Positions 39,050 through 52,594 of a stretch of DNA of 64,000 bases are shown one piece after another. The notes beneath the pieces are model-generated. The model made no database searches, had not been told where the DNA came from, and worked only from the letters and a program-made list of their open reading frames with translations. This stretch comes from Hofstenia miamia (Eukaryota > Xenacoelomorpha > Acoela). Location of the stretch: positions 269,882 through 333,881 of the forward strand of contig SCFE01000093.1 in NCBI GenBank assembly GCA_004352715.1. The letters are read 5' to 3'. Positions within the stretch are counted from its first letter, which is position 1. Each line of letters begins with the position of its first letter. The translations under genes were made by a program, and so were the position numbers.

Positions 39050-40289
39050 NNNNNNNNNNNNNNNNNNNNNNNNNNNNNNNNNNNNNNNNNNNNNNNNNNN
39101 NNNNNNNNTATATATATATATTACATACCTTCAAACAATTTTGACTGTCTTGAATGTTAGCTCTCTAATTATAAACTAAAACAAAAGACTAAATCTTGAT
39201 GGTTTCATTGCCTTACATACATTTCAACTAATCGAAGGCTGAAATGAATATAAAATTATATGAATAACAAATATCTGGTTGAAAACACAGCAACAATTTC
39301 ACTAAACACAACTATCAAAACTATTCTAATATCACTGTGAAATGAGCTGCATTGCATATAAAACACAATAAGAAATCATTATTATAATACAAACTATTAA
39401 CTAAATTTTCCCGAATATAAAAGTAAGGAAAATATTAATAAATGCAGAACAAAAACATCATTTTCTTTTAGACTAGCAAATGCTAATGAATTAGAAACCA
39501 TAATAAAAACTTAGACACAAATTAAACGACTGCTTATAATCTGCCAATCATTATTATTAAGTTTAAGCTCTCCTTAAATTTTCCATTGTACTCTTCGCGT
39601 CTTTTTTCTTTCATAATAACTGCATTGCTCTATTTTTCGCTTTTTTGACGATACTGGTGTAAAGTCGTCGTAATTCATTTTCTTTTTGAGAACCAAATCC
39701 TCCGTAAATTCCAAAAATTGCATCAGAAGGAATAACACGATAGACTTCAAGTTGAGAGTGTCCTCGACGCTTTAAAAATGTGCTTCACTTTCACCACCGC
39801 CCGTTCGAACCATTGATAAAACTATTTGTTTTATTTTTTATGTTTTTCTTCTTTGATCGCATCTGTGCTCCTCGCATTACCTCCAACATAATTTACTTTA
39901 TCTGTGATTTTTTGATAAATATCAAATTTTAATTTTTGTGTTATCGTATTTGAATGCTTACTGGAAAGTACCTCGTAATTGTTGACGAATTCATTAATAA
40001 TGATTTGAATTTTTTCTTTAAAAAATCTTTGCTTCGCTTTCTTGTTTTATCAATTTCGTTATAAAAGCCGTAATATAATAAAAATTCGAGTGATATTTTA
40101 ATTGATAATGATTGGCTATTGCATAAATGGTAATTTCAACCACAAGAATCAAATTTATTTTTAATCAATGTCAATAGTTTGCAAACATATTGCCTATCAG
40201 CTCAATACCAACAGATACCTTATCAAACCTTTACCAGGAGATTAAATGCGCGCAAATTATTCGCATTTGATAAATAGTGTTTTGATAGT
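38861..40289. other. AT-rich sequence with a sized gap in a (TA)n run
   Basis: No gene is seen. N at 39050-39108 (59 bases) lies inside a TATATA microsatellite that continues on both sides, so the gap is a collapsed or unread repeat. Confidence 0.8.
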
Positions 40290-40960
40290 TATAATTGCCC
40301 AAATCACTAGCAACTAACTATGTGCGGTCACCCCAAGACATTCCACAGGGACAGGTATTGGTCCCATTTTATATGCAATTTACGTTAATTACATAACTCA
40401 AATGGTAAAAAAACAGTAAAATGTATCAATATGCCAATGATACCTGTTTTATAAGTACTGATATAAATGCCTTAATTTCTTTAATAATCAACCGAAAACA
40501 AATATTAAAAAAACATAATTTATAATATTTTCTCAAACATACACAAATCTCACAAAAACATGGAACATATTATAAATACGGTATCAATTAAGCAAAGCGA
40601 ATCTATAAACTATGTAGGTGTTGAAATTGACAATGATTCGAACAATTCTTAATGACTAAAATTCAAAAAATAGCTTCTGGAGTTAGGTATCTTTATAATC
40701 TTGGAAATATGTTAAATACACATCACAAACAATTAATAAATTCTCTCTGCTTATCACACTTTCAATACTGTTCATAACTCTTTACAAATATAATTTCTAA
40801 ATATCGCAAAAAACATGATAATGCAGCCGACTATCGATTAAACTCCAAACTATTGCCTCCTTACAAATGAATATTTTATCCATAATATTTAAACTCAAAT
40901 TTAGTCAGCCTTCCATTTCGTTTCTAAGACTATATTAAATTGAATAAAGATTCTCAAAAA
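40290..40960 (+). mobile_element. Decayed LINE RT C-terminal fragment
   Basis: It reads in shifting frames IPQGQVLVPFYMQFTL, QYANDTCFI (RT Y-A-D-D box with an N), NYVGVEIDNDSN and SGVRYLYNLGNMLNTHHKQL. The order is that of the RT palm to thumb/C-terminal region of a CR1/Jockey-like element. Confidence 0.65.
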
Positions 40961-43900
40961 TTTTTATGCTTAGATAAACATTTTAATAGCTTTCACAAAA
41001 TCCAAGAAATTCTGGAAAAAATTGCGAATATTCCGCTTGAAGAGATAATGCTTTTTAAAGACAATAACACAAAGTTTGCATACCACTGGATATCCGAAAA
41101 AATAATTTTTTCTGAATCACATAGGAAACAAGGAGTGAATGTTACTCACGCGGATGTGGCAAAAGTTGGAAAATCTATGGACGATAATCCTATTAAACGA
41201 ACACTTCGAATTAAACACCTACCTGAAGCATCCGACGGAAACTCGAAGTTTGAAATGAAAAAAATGTGAACAAGTTGTTAACATTCTTAGATGAACCTCA
41301 TGATATGGAAGACTTGAGACGAATTGGCAAACCAGTAAAACTCAAAAGCAATCTTGCGTTGAAAAGTATCTAAACAAAGCCAATAATCTGAAGAATTACG
41401 AACAAAGCATATTTTTATCTCGGGCTCTTACCGCTGAAGAATATCAAACTGAGAAGAAAGTTTTGGCAAAACGTTGGAAGTTGATAAATAAAGACAAGCA
41501 TGACAAAAAAGGATGTGAAAATTCGGAACGTTGCATTGTATCTTAAAGGACAACGTGTTAACGTTGAATGACTCACCGCCAAAAAATGAAAACTAAACTC
41601 CCGTATGTAGCCACCACAAATATTCGCTCAATTAGAAACAAAATTGATGAACTGAGACTTGTTATGAAAAATATCGCAACTGGTGTACTTTTTGTAACTG
41701 AAACCTGGTTAAAGGAGACTGATGACTCTGCTTACTACAACATAGCTAATTACTCGGAACCTTATCGTGCTGATCGTATCGCTAGGACTGGAGGAGTAGT
41801 TGCGATTTATGTCCGCAAAAGCTTCGGTGAAAATGAGATTATTAAGTTAAACATTTCCGATGACACGTTTGAAGTATTACTAGTTCGTAACATTGACCAT
41901 TCAATTATTTTTTGTGTTGTTTATGTCCCACCAGGGCTGAAAAATTCGATAAATGTAGCTATTAAAACTCAAATTATTTCAATGTTAGAACATGCTCATT
42001 GTCTTTATCCTAATCATTTTACAATAGTTTCGGACGTCTTGAATAAATCATTCATTGACGCTCATTTGGATGACATTCTCGATTCTTTAGCTTTATGTAG
42101 CCTTATCAATTCCAAAACAACATCAAATTCTGATCTAGATGTTATCCTTACTGACAATGTATTAGAAGAAGATTACAAAGCAGCTCAATTACCCCCCAGT
42201 GGGCTCTTCGGATCATTATCTTCGCACACTATCCAGCTTCTTCCTTCTGCCAAGAAGTTTATGATCTGCGTAAATCAAACATTATTGCGTTCCTCAGTGC
42301 CATTAACTTTTTATTTAGCAATGTGTATTATTGTCATGATATTAACACCAAAGTTTCTCTTTTTTATGATATTCTATACACTGGTTTGGAAGTTATTCCC
42401 AAGAGCACTATCAAAGTGTCGGACGAAGACCCTTGGAGGACGAAGAATGTATGTGATATCTTTCAGAAAAAACTTGATGCATTTGAAAACGGCAATTCTG
42501 TCTTGTTCCAACATTATAGAAAGAAACTGGACTTGGCAATTGTTGAAGCACGTAGGAAGTGCATTAATTCGGCAAACAATGTGAAACAGAGCTGGGATTT
42601 ATACAAATCGCCTACTAAAGGCAAAAGAACCTCTCCATTGTCTAGCCTAATACAGGAATTTTCCAATGTGGATAATTTCTTAAGCAAAGCTGGCGAAAAA
42701 TTTGAATCAGTTATGTCATATTCAGTAGGCGAAGAACCAATTAACACGAACCTTTATGAGAACAACACCTTTTCACTATGCTGGCCCATAGATGTCTACA
42801 ATTACCTGCTTACCATAAAAAATCATGGCACTGATTCGGATGGCATTAGTAACATTCTTTACAGTAACGCCGCCCACATCATTGCTGAACCATTGTGCAA
42901 CATCATCAATTCTTCGTTTGTGACACAAACGATTCCCTGCAATTTCAAAATTGCACGTGTGTGCCCTCTCCCTAAAATTTCTCGACCTACCATCGCTGAC
43001 CTGCGCCTTACTATCTATACTCTCTAAATGTCTGGAGCACCTTGCCATGAAATCATTAAAACCCGTGCTCTTAAAGTACGCTGATAAAAACCAATTTGGT
43101 TATCAAAAGCAAAAGTCAACTTGTACAGCCTTAATTGTATTACTGGAGGAGATAACAAATATCCTTGATTAGGGCGACGACGTGCTAATGCAAGCGTTCG
43201 ACATGAGTAAAGCGTTTGACACGATAAACCACAAAAACTCCCCACCAAACTAGAAACTTTTGGTGTATCTGAGAATGTCCTTGTTTGGTTGAAAAGTTAC
43301 CTTTCAGGGCACAAGTTCTACGTTACCTATTGCGGTCATGACAGTCAGCCTTTCGATGTCACTAGTGGTGTACCACAATGGTCTCTAATTGGGCCCTTTT
43401 TATTCATTGTTTTTATTAGCGACATTACTGTTAAGAACGGAAGTGTAATCAAGTACGCTGACAACTTTACTTCAGTTATTCGTATTCGTAAAATCAGTCT
43501 ATACACACTGATAAAAGTTTAATTCATAAATTCTGCGAGCAAACGACCTGAAATCCAATGAAAGCAAGAGTCAACAGATGGTTTCTCCGCTAGAAAGAAA
43601 TGTTATAATTTATCATATGATATAGTTGTCACTGACACAATCAAAATATTAGGAGTAAAAATTGACTCGAAGTTATGCTGGAAAGAAGAATTTAACGAAA
43701 CATGTAAAAAGGCTTCGATGTGAATTACCATTCTTAAGCAGCTAAACCTCGTCTGCTCGGAGAAAGAACTCATGGATATTTTCAGATCAACTATTTTATC
43801 GATTTTGATTACTGCGCGCTTATTTTTACTGGCATAACATTGCATGCGCAAACCAGAACACAAAGGGTTATAAAAAAGGCTCTTTACCACCAAATCTTTA

Positions 43901-44130
43901 TGCTTAAATGAACGTCGTTTGGACTTGTGCATGAAACTTTTCCAGAAAATTTCTAATAAGGATAACCATTTGCGTCATCTACTGCCTGTCACTTTGCCTA
44001 GAACCAGAAAGCTCAGAGAAAGATTATATAAACTCACGTTAAAGAAAAAACAGTTCATCCACTTTATTATTGTTATAAACAGTATGTAATTTTGAGTCTC
44101 AATTGTCCTGTATGTGTATACTTAAATAAA
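40961..44130 (+). mobile_element. Near full-length degenerate LINE: ORF1 remnant, AP endonuclease, RT
   Basis: An ORF1-like part (KRTLRIKHLPEASDG; RRIGKPVKL; ..SRALTAEEYQTEKKVLAKR) is broken by stops. ORF2 begins near 41568: PYVATTNIRSIRNKIDELR and the endonuclease Glu in VLFVTETWLKETDD. The usual GDFN is degenerate (VSDVLNK) and the SDH motif reads SSH. RT follows after frameshifts: DKNQFGYQKQKSTCTALI, QAFDMSKAFDTINH (motif A Asp kept), SGVPQWSLIGPFLFIVFISD and KYADNF (second catalytic Asp lost). The 3' end near 44130 has AATAAA-like sequence. It is an inactive CR1/Jockey-superfamily copy. Confidence 0.85.
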
Positions 44131-45273
44131 CGTCATTCTTCTTCTCAAGGAACACACGCACACACACAATATATTATTTAGTATATTTTGTAACTATATT
44201 TAGGTTACAGTTTGTATTATTTACTCTTTATTTACAGCAATAAATTTCTTTTGACTCAAATTATATTCAAATGAAAGCAGATTAGCCTGTTCAATAACAA
44301 CCAATACCATGACGCTACGCTAATAAATATAAAATCGAATGACAATTTGAAGCTTTTCGATATCCAAATAATTATCAATTATCTATCTATTTCTCTGATC
44401 TAGAATTAAAAATTAAAAATCCTAAATAAATTTGTCGATTTTGGCTCCCCAAATGTTAAAGTATTAGAAATGCTAAAATCACAACAATGAAACTACAATG
44501 GAGTTTTACAGAAAGATTTTCTGTTGATAGTAAAAAAATTGCCAAAAGAACATTCGCATTATAAAATAGCTCAAACATTCTCGTCTCGAATTCTAAAATT
44601 ACAGGAAGATCCTACAATATGTTAATGCTAACCATAAATAGGATGTTGAACAGAAAACAAATTTGAAACGTTGCTATTTCCACACTGAATTAATTCGGAT
44701 TATTGTTTTTTCATTAAATGACAATAGACTTGTAACCGGGCAACGATTTAAACGAAATAATATAATAGATTTTATTAAATAGAAATAGTTGTAAAAAATT
44801 TACTCATTCAAATAGTATTAATATTCATATAGGTAATACGAAGAAGCAATTACAATAAGCGTTAGATCAATTTTAAACAAAACACAAAGATCTTTATTTA
44901 TTTAGGAGAGTTGAAGGGTTACACCATTTGCCAAAATTTGGCCACTTTATGATTTTATCAATATATTAAATTGTGATCATATATTTATTCTGGACAAATA
45001 ATTGAAATATATTTGGGAACAAAGAGTAACTAGTTCATGTGCCAGCAGCATTGGAAGGAACATACTAGAAGGATTAAAATGTAAGCAAAATTATTCAGGT
45101 GAATTTCTGAGTTTATACAAATTCTGTGAACTTGTTTGCTTCAAGCCCAAAATCAGGGTGGCAACTACATCACTAACAAGAAACACTTGTAGAAAACCTA
45201 GGAGAGGAAAGTCAGGTTTTCAGCACTGTAATTTTAGATTGATTAATTTTATTAAATTATTAGGTTAAGCCTA
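44131..45273. other. AT-rich intergenic sequence
   Basis: Nothing recognisable. A short open stretch at 45002-45268 has no family resemblance and no splice context. Confidence 0.6.
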
Positions 45274-46079
45274 CCAGATAACAATTTAAGGGCTAAACAA
45301 CATTGTTTTGTATTGATATGTGGTTGTTTTATGCATCAAAAACAACGTTGATTTAACATCAAAATGGTACCATTTCATTGGTCTAAACAATGTTGCTTCA
45401 ACAATGTCACATTAGGTTGCTTTTTGGTTGTTTTTTATGAATAAAAATGCAATATTTCAAGGTCATAACAACATTGTTTTATGTTGTCACATGATTGTTT
45501 TAGCAATATTTTTATATGCAAAATAACATTATATATTGCAAAACAGTTCAAGCATGGCTGCTTAAACAAACACAAGCCCAATAAAGGGCAAACCAATATC
45601 TGCTAAGCATATTCAATACAGACATTTGTTAAACATTTAAATGAATGTCTTGTATATAAATGGTAACAATGAGCATAAAAATCTGCTACATTTAACAAAA
45701 ATTTAAAATATAAAATTAAGTACAATTTTGAAATAGTACTTTCTTAAATTGTGAAAAATATCATCTGCTCAAATAAAACTTTTTTGTTTAACAGTCAATT
45801 TCAAGGTGTCCTAATATTCATGAATAAATTATTTTGAAAATTCACTTATCTAGTATATTATAATTTACACAAATTTAAAATTTCAAAATGGTTTCACAAA
45901 CACTTTTTTTATATTTAAAGGATCTAGTAATAAGAATAACAAAGTGAGTTTTATTTCTGAGCATTTGCTCAATGGTTATTATTTACTAATGTTGTTATTA
46001 TGATGTTAGTGGTTGCTGCAACATCCAAAATTATGAAACAACTATAAACAACATAAAAACAACTAAAATTGTTATCTGG
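45274..46079. mobile_element. Candidate 0.8-kb TIR element with internal AACAACATTGTT repeats
   Basis: The ends CCAGATAACAATTT (45274) and its reverse complement (to 46079) are inverted. Inside, the motif AACAACATTGTTTT and close variants recur at least five times between 45297 and 45490, and AAACAACTATAAACAACAT near the right end. Non-coding; superfamily unknown. Confidence 0.55.
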
Positions 46080-48440
46080 GCTTTTGGTCATTAGCTAGTT
46101 ATTAGAAATTTTACTCATATATTAAACAGTTTTAAATGGTTGCTATCACACAAGATTTTTAGTTTACTTCTTATTTAGTTACCTAAACTTTGATTTTGCT
46201 TGTGAATTTATATCAATTATTATTTCACTAAAAAATAAAGCTTAAATAAATCAGGCAACTGCCATTATTCACAGTGTTATGGGCTGATTTTCATTACTAG
46301 GCTTAAACCTGCTAACAGTGTATGTCAAATTCTACATATATGAGTGTTTGTAAAGTTAAGCTTGTGGAGCTTTCAAGAACTTTGCATGTATTTACCAAAT
46401 CTAACTTTAAGCTTAAGTGACAAAACATCATGATGGTTGTGTGCACTGTGCACAGTGTTGCAAAAATTTTATATTTACAATTATGTAGTAAACATTCAAG
46501 TGTTGATACCACACTAATGTAATTTATAATACAGTTTTTGATGGAAATGATATATTACTGGAGATATTTAAGTAAATGAAGAATATTGAATTTGATAATT
46601 AACATTGAATCATGAATTTTCAATAGCCCTGTTGAATTGTACTATTCAAATCTTCAGCAAAATAAACATTTTTCATACAATGAATGTTTAATTTGAAATT
46701 TTTATTTTGCATTTGGTTAGATCAATTTTTGACATCATCATTATTTTATAGTAATTGAAATTTCTCAAATCTGCAATTCAGTCTATTTGAGTAATGGGAA
46801 ATCCTCAAATAAATATTCAAATTTGAATTTTTCAAGCATCAAGTAACAAATATCACTTTTAGAATACTTGAATTATTTCCTTATTCAGTATGTATGTGTT
46901 TTAGAAATTTTGTTTTAATGAGCAACACATAAATATACAAATAATGGAAAAATTTAAGTAAATAAATAATTTCCTTTGACACCAAGCTTGAAATATTAAA
47001 ATCTCAATCTTGATTAGCTTATAAAACATAAAAGAAGAAACTCAGAACAGAAATACTAAATGCTCAAAGTTGAATTCCTTTGAAAAGTTTATTAAGGATG
47101 GAGAGTTGGGAACACAGGAAGAATTCCATCAGCAGTGATGTGTACTTACTCTACTGAACAACTTTAGTTTATTGACTACAGTTTATGATACTCCATTAGC
47201 TTCCATATAACTTTTGCCTTAATGAGAACATAGTTTTGTGTTTATTTTATACTTAATGATATTAAGGATTTAAGTTCTCAACAACATTGACTTAAACTAG
47301 AATAATTATTATTGATTACAACTTTATTGTCTCTTGACAGTCTTGGTGACAGGTTTCATAATTCAACTTTACTTATAACAGAAATAAGGAAAGAATGCTT
47401 ACTTGTTTATTTACAAATAAAATGTTTTGCTCCAGTAAAAGCTCTTATCCTAATTGTGTAAGTTTAACAAATGAAGGATTTAAAATGCAAACAACTTCAA
47501 TGTAAATTTAATTTCATTCTTGTTAAATTTATTAATAAATAGGAGAATAACATAGATCATTTATTCATTATTTTATTTATTTATCAACTTGCAACCAGAC
47601 ATTCAATACAAATGATTACATCTACATGTAAATGTTGTGATGTCACCCTCAAATGATTAGAGAATAAATTATTTGAAAAATTGTAGTTATTTAAAATATT
47701 TATTGTGACAAACAAAATTAATCTGTTAAGTTTTTTGATGCAGAGTCATAAACCATTTGAGCAGAAATTTAAGCACACAAGTTACCAATTTGCTAAGAAC
47801 CAAACTACAAAACAAATTAATTACATTTAACATTTGAAAAGCTGAAAACTGATTTGTGAACTTAGAAGAAATGTTAAAATTTGTTACACAAGCACTTGAA
47901 AAAAGAATAAGTAAAGAAAAAGTTGATAAAAAACTTAATTTACTAATTATAATCCTAATTAATACAATTTCTTCTTGTAATGAAAATAGTTAGGTTTCCC
48001 TACTTTCCAAAAATTCTTAATCAGTTTTTAGTTGTTCTAATTTAAATGATCAGTGTGCATGTATTTATCTCTGATTCCTGTATTTTACATGCTGCATTAC
48101 TTGATAAAATCTTCATTTAGTTATACAAGTTATAATCAAGCTTCATTTACCTTTTATTGTTATTTATCTAAGCTTAAGTGTTATAGATATCTGGGATTAG
48201 TAATGTGTTCACTGAATTCCAAATGTCATGATTGATATTGAAGACAAAGCTCATCCCTCACTTAGTTTAAATTGTTTGGCGATTTTTTACTTTGCTTGTA
48301 CTATTATTCATCTTTGCATAAAATGAAAGCAATAAAGGAGCCATCTAGCAATGATATCATTTAACAAGCCAAAGTCTATATGTATGGCCAACCATATTTG
48401 TAAAACAAGGCAAGAAATTCAGGTTATGCATTGACTTTTG
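46080..48440. other. AT-rich intergenic sequence
   Basis: No gene, RNA or clear repeat is recognised. Short open stretches (for example 48053-48235) have no coding character. Confidence 0.6.
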
Positions 48441-50200
48441 AAAGTTAAATATAATTATGAAAAATGATCCTTATCTGCTACCTCAAACAGAAGATTTGTT
48501 GTATGAAGCCACTAGGAACACATATTTCATAACATTGAATCAATGTAGGGCATATTGGCAAGGGCAAATGAAGAAGTTTGATGTAGAGAAAACTGCAATT
48601 ATAACTCCACACAGATTGTATGAATTGTTATACATGGCCTTCAGTTCATGTAATGCACTGGCTACAGAGATATGAAATGAAAGTATTAAGAGTAGACAAG
48701 CTAATCAACAAAAATGAAGTTACAGCCTATATTGATGATATCTTAATAGCAAGTACAATAACTGAACATTTAGAAAAATTGAATTAAACTCTACAAATAC
48801 TGTATTCAGCAGGCCTACCTGTTAATTGTGAGAAATGCCAAATCATGTGAAAACAAGTTGATTTTTTGGGAAGCCACATCTCTGATGGGCAAATAACACT
48901 GAAGAATAATGTGAAAAATGTCATACTCAAAAGCACATTCCCCAAGAAAAGGAAAGAATTATCACAAATTATGGGTTGCTTTTACTACTGTGGTCATTTT
49001 ATACAAAACATGGCTGAGAAATTGGCAAACATGTCTAATTTAATGAAAAAAAGTAATTGTTTCAAATGGAATTAGAACCATCAGGAGGAACTTGAGCTTA
49101 TTAAATTTTAATTAAAACAGATGTCCAAGGTAAACATGCCTGGCTACAACAAAACATTTTACTTGGTTGCAACTCAAGTACTGTTGTAATTAGAGCTTGT
49201 CTTAGCCAACTAATAATGGTAAAGAGTGCCTTTACAATGTTTCAGCAAAAAACTCTGTGATTCCAAAGAAAATTACAATTCATCAAAACTTGAAACACTC
49301 ACTCTGGTTAAAGGCATAAAACAATTTAGACACTTCCTATTGGGGAAGGAGTTCATAGTTTGTATAGACAATAGTGGTTTAAGATTTCTTAAAAAATTTT
49401 TCTTTTCAATTAATCATTCAATCATTGTTGCAAAATGGGTTTCAATTTTGAATCAAACATAGGAAAGGAAAACTGCATGCAAATGCAGATATGAGGACAG
49501 CATTGCCTGAATACAATTCCAATGATCCTAAACTGTAAAAAGAAAAATCCAAATTCACATTCTTTCCATATTCCCAATACATGGAATTGCCTCTAATGAT
49601 AAGAGAAGAACTTGCAGAGAAACAACAAAATGACCTTGTGACTAGAGATATAAATAGAAATATTAAAGATCCAAAGAGTCATGTAAGCAAATATGTGAAC
49701 AAATATTTCCAATGATATATATATTTAATATCAATGAAAATAATTTGCTATATATTTATGAAAAGACTAAAGGAATAATTATACCAAAATATTTCAAGAG
49801 ACTTAATTCAAAAGGTTCCTGAAAAATCACACATGGGAATAAATCAAACCAAATGTACATTTAATATATGCTACATGTATACATCAGTAAGGAAAACAGT
49901 GGAAGACATAATTAACAAGAGTAAGAAATAAATAACATTAAACATTTCCTCCAACAGTGTGCAAACTTAGAGCAAATCAATTCAAATGCATCTAATTGAA
50001 CAATTCATATTGATATTGAAAAATTTGCTAAGGACATAGATGGTTAACAATATCTACTAGCATTGGCTATCAGATATATGTAGATTAGCAAAATCACAAA
50101 ATGTGAAGTTACATGTAGTTGTTCTGGAGTTTTCAAAAACTGCAGTCAGCAATTTTAATCACTTGAAGATTCTAACATCAATTTGTGTTGCCCTATCATA
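48441..50200 (+). mobile_element. Ty3/Gypsy LTR-retrotransposon remnant (RT, RNase H, integrase)
   Basis: In order and with many stops: RT (YLLPQTEDLLYEATRNTYFI; TPHRLYELLYMAF; YIDDILIAS at 48728), then CEKCQI and FLGSHISDGQITL. RNase H follows (FSKKLCDSKENYNSSKLE; IKQFRHFLLGKEF) with a KLHANADMRTALPEYN stretch. The integrase zinc region (HMGINQTKCTF) and core start (QYLLALAIRYM) come last. No gag or LTRs were recognised. Pol order RT-RH-IN is that of Ty3/Gypsy. Long dead. Confidence 0.85.
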
Positions 50201-50806
50201 ACCAAAATTTTAATAAGCTTCAAAAAATTTTATAACCAGTTTACCATTGGTTTTTATAAAATACAAAACAAATGTTTATTTATCGCAAATCAAAATCTTG
50301 GTTTGAATCTGCACTAATACTAGAGAATTTTACTGTTCTCACTTCTAATAGTGTACAGTGGAATAAATCAATAAATTATATGTTGTAGAAGATAAATATT
50401 AAACACTGCATTTGGAATATTCCCCAATTGAGATAAATGATCTATATTTTGCTTCACTTTGTAACATTTTGTCTAATTCCAAATTTTACAAAATTTAATT
50501 CCAACATCTAGCATAGCCTGTGGAACTGATTATCTAGAACCAACAAAACAATTACTGTCTAGTCTCAAAATATGCATTATTTATGAAGCTTTCTTTTTCG
50601 TATTTGCAACTCTAGTGAACGTTTTTGATTTACCATGTTTTATATTTATTGGATACAATGCTTTCTACAACTAATCTTATGAAAGTTGAAATTGTAAAGT
50701 ATATGTTCTCAATTTCAATAAGGAAAATACACTTGCTCAATAAGTAATTAGAAATACACATGTCAAATAGTATGTATGTAAATTGGACACATTTCTATAC
50801 AAAAAA
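50201..50806. other. AT-rich intergenic sequence
   Basis: Nothing recognisable after the decayed integrase region. Confidence 0.5.
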
Positions 50807-51274
50807 CATTAACGAAATATTTCTTGCTACAAAATATTTCTGTCATGCGATTTCATTTATTTCACGTGCTATATTGATACATGGCATATAAAACATTTTT
50901 AGAAAATGCTCTAAATTGCCCTGCATTTTTATACTGTCACGAAATCTTTCTGCATTGTGAAGCAGTACATATTGTGGTGCTGCCTTTCTTCAAAAGAAAT
51001 GTTTGTTAGATTTGGGGGCAATTTGCATTTTATTCGCCCATATATTCCATGCATTCTCAAGAAAATATGTGGCGAATAAAAGAAGAAACGCAGCACTACA
51101 ATGCGTACTGCTTCAAGATGCAGAAAGATTTCGTGGCGGTATAAAAATGCAGACCAATTTAGAGCAATTGTTAAAAATGTTTTTTATGACATGTATTAAG
51201 ATAGCATTCGAAATCAATTTTCCTACACCATTGCGCGACAGAAATATTTTGTAGCAAGAAATATTTCGTTAATG
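50807..51274. mobile_element. Foldback element with inverted arms of about 190 bp
   Basis: The left end CATTAACGAAATATTTCTTG is matched by the exact reverse complement ending at 51274. The arms stay alignable inward for about 190 bp, sharing CTACAAAATATTTCTGTC, TGCATTTTTATAC, CACGAAATCTTTCTGCAT and GAAGCAGTAC, with a short loop near 51000-51080. The open stretch at 51003-51254 lies in the loop and right arm and is not a gene. No clear target duplication was found. Parts of the same family appear at about 60660-60755. Confidence 0.85.
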
Positions 51275-51667
51275 GGTGATTATATGACAGAAAAATAAAT
51301 GTATTGCGATTGTAGCATTATTTTAATGCGTAAAAATATCTTAAATTACATGCAAATAGTTTGAAAAAGTCACTATATAAAGAAAATAATGACGTACCCA
51401 ACGTATACAGTTAATAAGTCAAAAAGAAAAAAATTCGCAGTAAGAATTTAAGTCCCTTAGTGCATAATTGAATACAAAATTTATTTGTCCATTTGAATTA
51501 CACAATAGCCACAGGTTAAAAAATATGGAAGTTCATAATACATTCTAAAAAACAAAAGATAACGGACATTAAACAAATCAGAACAATTTTTTTCTTATGA
51601 TTATTGCAATTACGAAATTTCCTTTAATATGTTGTGGAATTTCCACTTGCAATAAGTAAATAAGTTT

Positions 51668-51733
51668 AAGGAGTGACTTAGTCCACACCAATTCGGCCTC
51701 ATTTTCCCAGTAAGCGTTTCTAAGTCACTCCTT
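51668..51733. other. Hairpin: 14-bp perfect arms, 38-base loop
   Basis: AAGGAGTGACTTAG (51668-51681) pairs exactly with CTAAGTCACTCCTT (51720-51733). It is locally GC-richer than its surroundings. It may be a structured RNA or a tiny foldback remnant; no known family recognised. Confidence 0.5.
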
Positions 51734-52085
51734 GCAGCTTTTCAAGGTTTCTAATCAAATGTTAAATTTATGATGATATAAAACTTTTAAATTTCTATCA
51801 TTTTTCGTAGTTGACAACACGTATGCCTTAGAAGATATTAGCATCATATGGCGTTACAAAATTGAATATCTTGCAAAATTCGTCATCAGTGTAAATTCAA
51901 TAAATGAAAAATAATAAATACTTAATCCTTTCCATTTGTTTGAAGGAAATGTAAAACATTCTTTTTAATTGATTGTATCCTTTGTTGTTGAAGCCGTAAT
52001 TTTAGCAGGTTATTTTGTATTATTTTATACAATTTTCTCCTTTAAAGCTTACTAAGTTCATGTTTAGCATTGCCTTATGCATACA

Positions 52086-52509
52086 CGTATATATATATAT
52101 ATATATATNTTGGTGTTTTGTAACATAATTTTCACATATATTTAGTGTTTTGTAATTTTCATAACATATATGAGTATTTTGTAATTTTTTGGAGTTTTGT
52201 CAAATTTTGAATAATTTTCCCTTATTTCCATTTTTAATGCAATAGTATTTCCCGTCACAAAGCCCCAATATACATGAAAAACTTACAAAGCACTATTATA
52301 TGTGATACATTGAATTTTTTAGAGAAAAAAATTCAAAAGATGAAAAAAGTTATACAATAATAACTCAGTTTAAAGTTGCAATAAATTTTATTAAAAAAAG
52401 TTTCAAATGACTTAAACGCAATTTGGTGTTTTGTAGTCTTAAAAACTGAAAAAATGGGTGTTTTGTAATGCAAAGATTCAATTTGAAGATTACAAAAGCC
52501 CAATATATG

Positions 52510-52545
<36 letters not shown>

Positions 52546-52558
52546 CATATATATATAC

Positions 52559-52592
<34 letters not shown>
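52086..52592. repeat. (AT)n tracts around GTGTTTTGTAA repeats
   Basis: (AT)n runs at 52086-52108 (ending in N at 52109) and about 52500-52592 bracket sequence in which GTGTTTTGTAA-type motifs recur (52112, 52146, 52430, 52460) in loosely repeated form. Further (AT)n runs lie at 52766-52789, 53539-53568 and 56946-56971. No gene from 51734 to 53230. Confidence 0.75.

Positions 52593-52594
<2 letters not shown>

Noticed and set aside
44281-45268. Possible gene between the LINE and the TIR element
   Set aside because: Only short unsupported open stretches; no splice pattern or family motif.
51003-51254. Plus-strand open stretch of 83 codons
   Set aside because: It lies in the loop and arm of the foldback element and has no protein character.
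52500-52592. Regulatory element in the (AT)n tracts
   Set aside because: These are simple microsatellites without further pattern, repeated at several places in the window.
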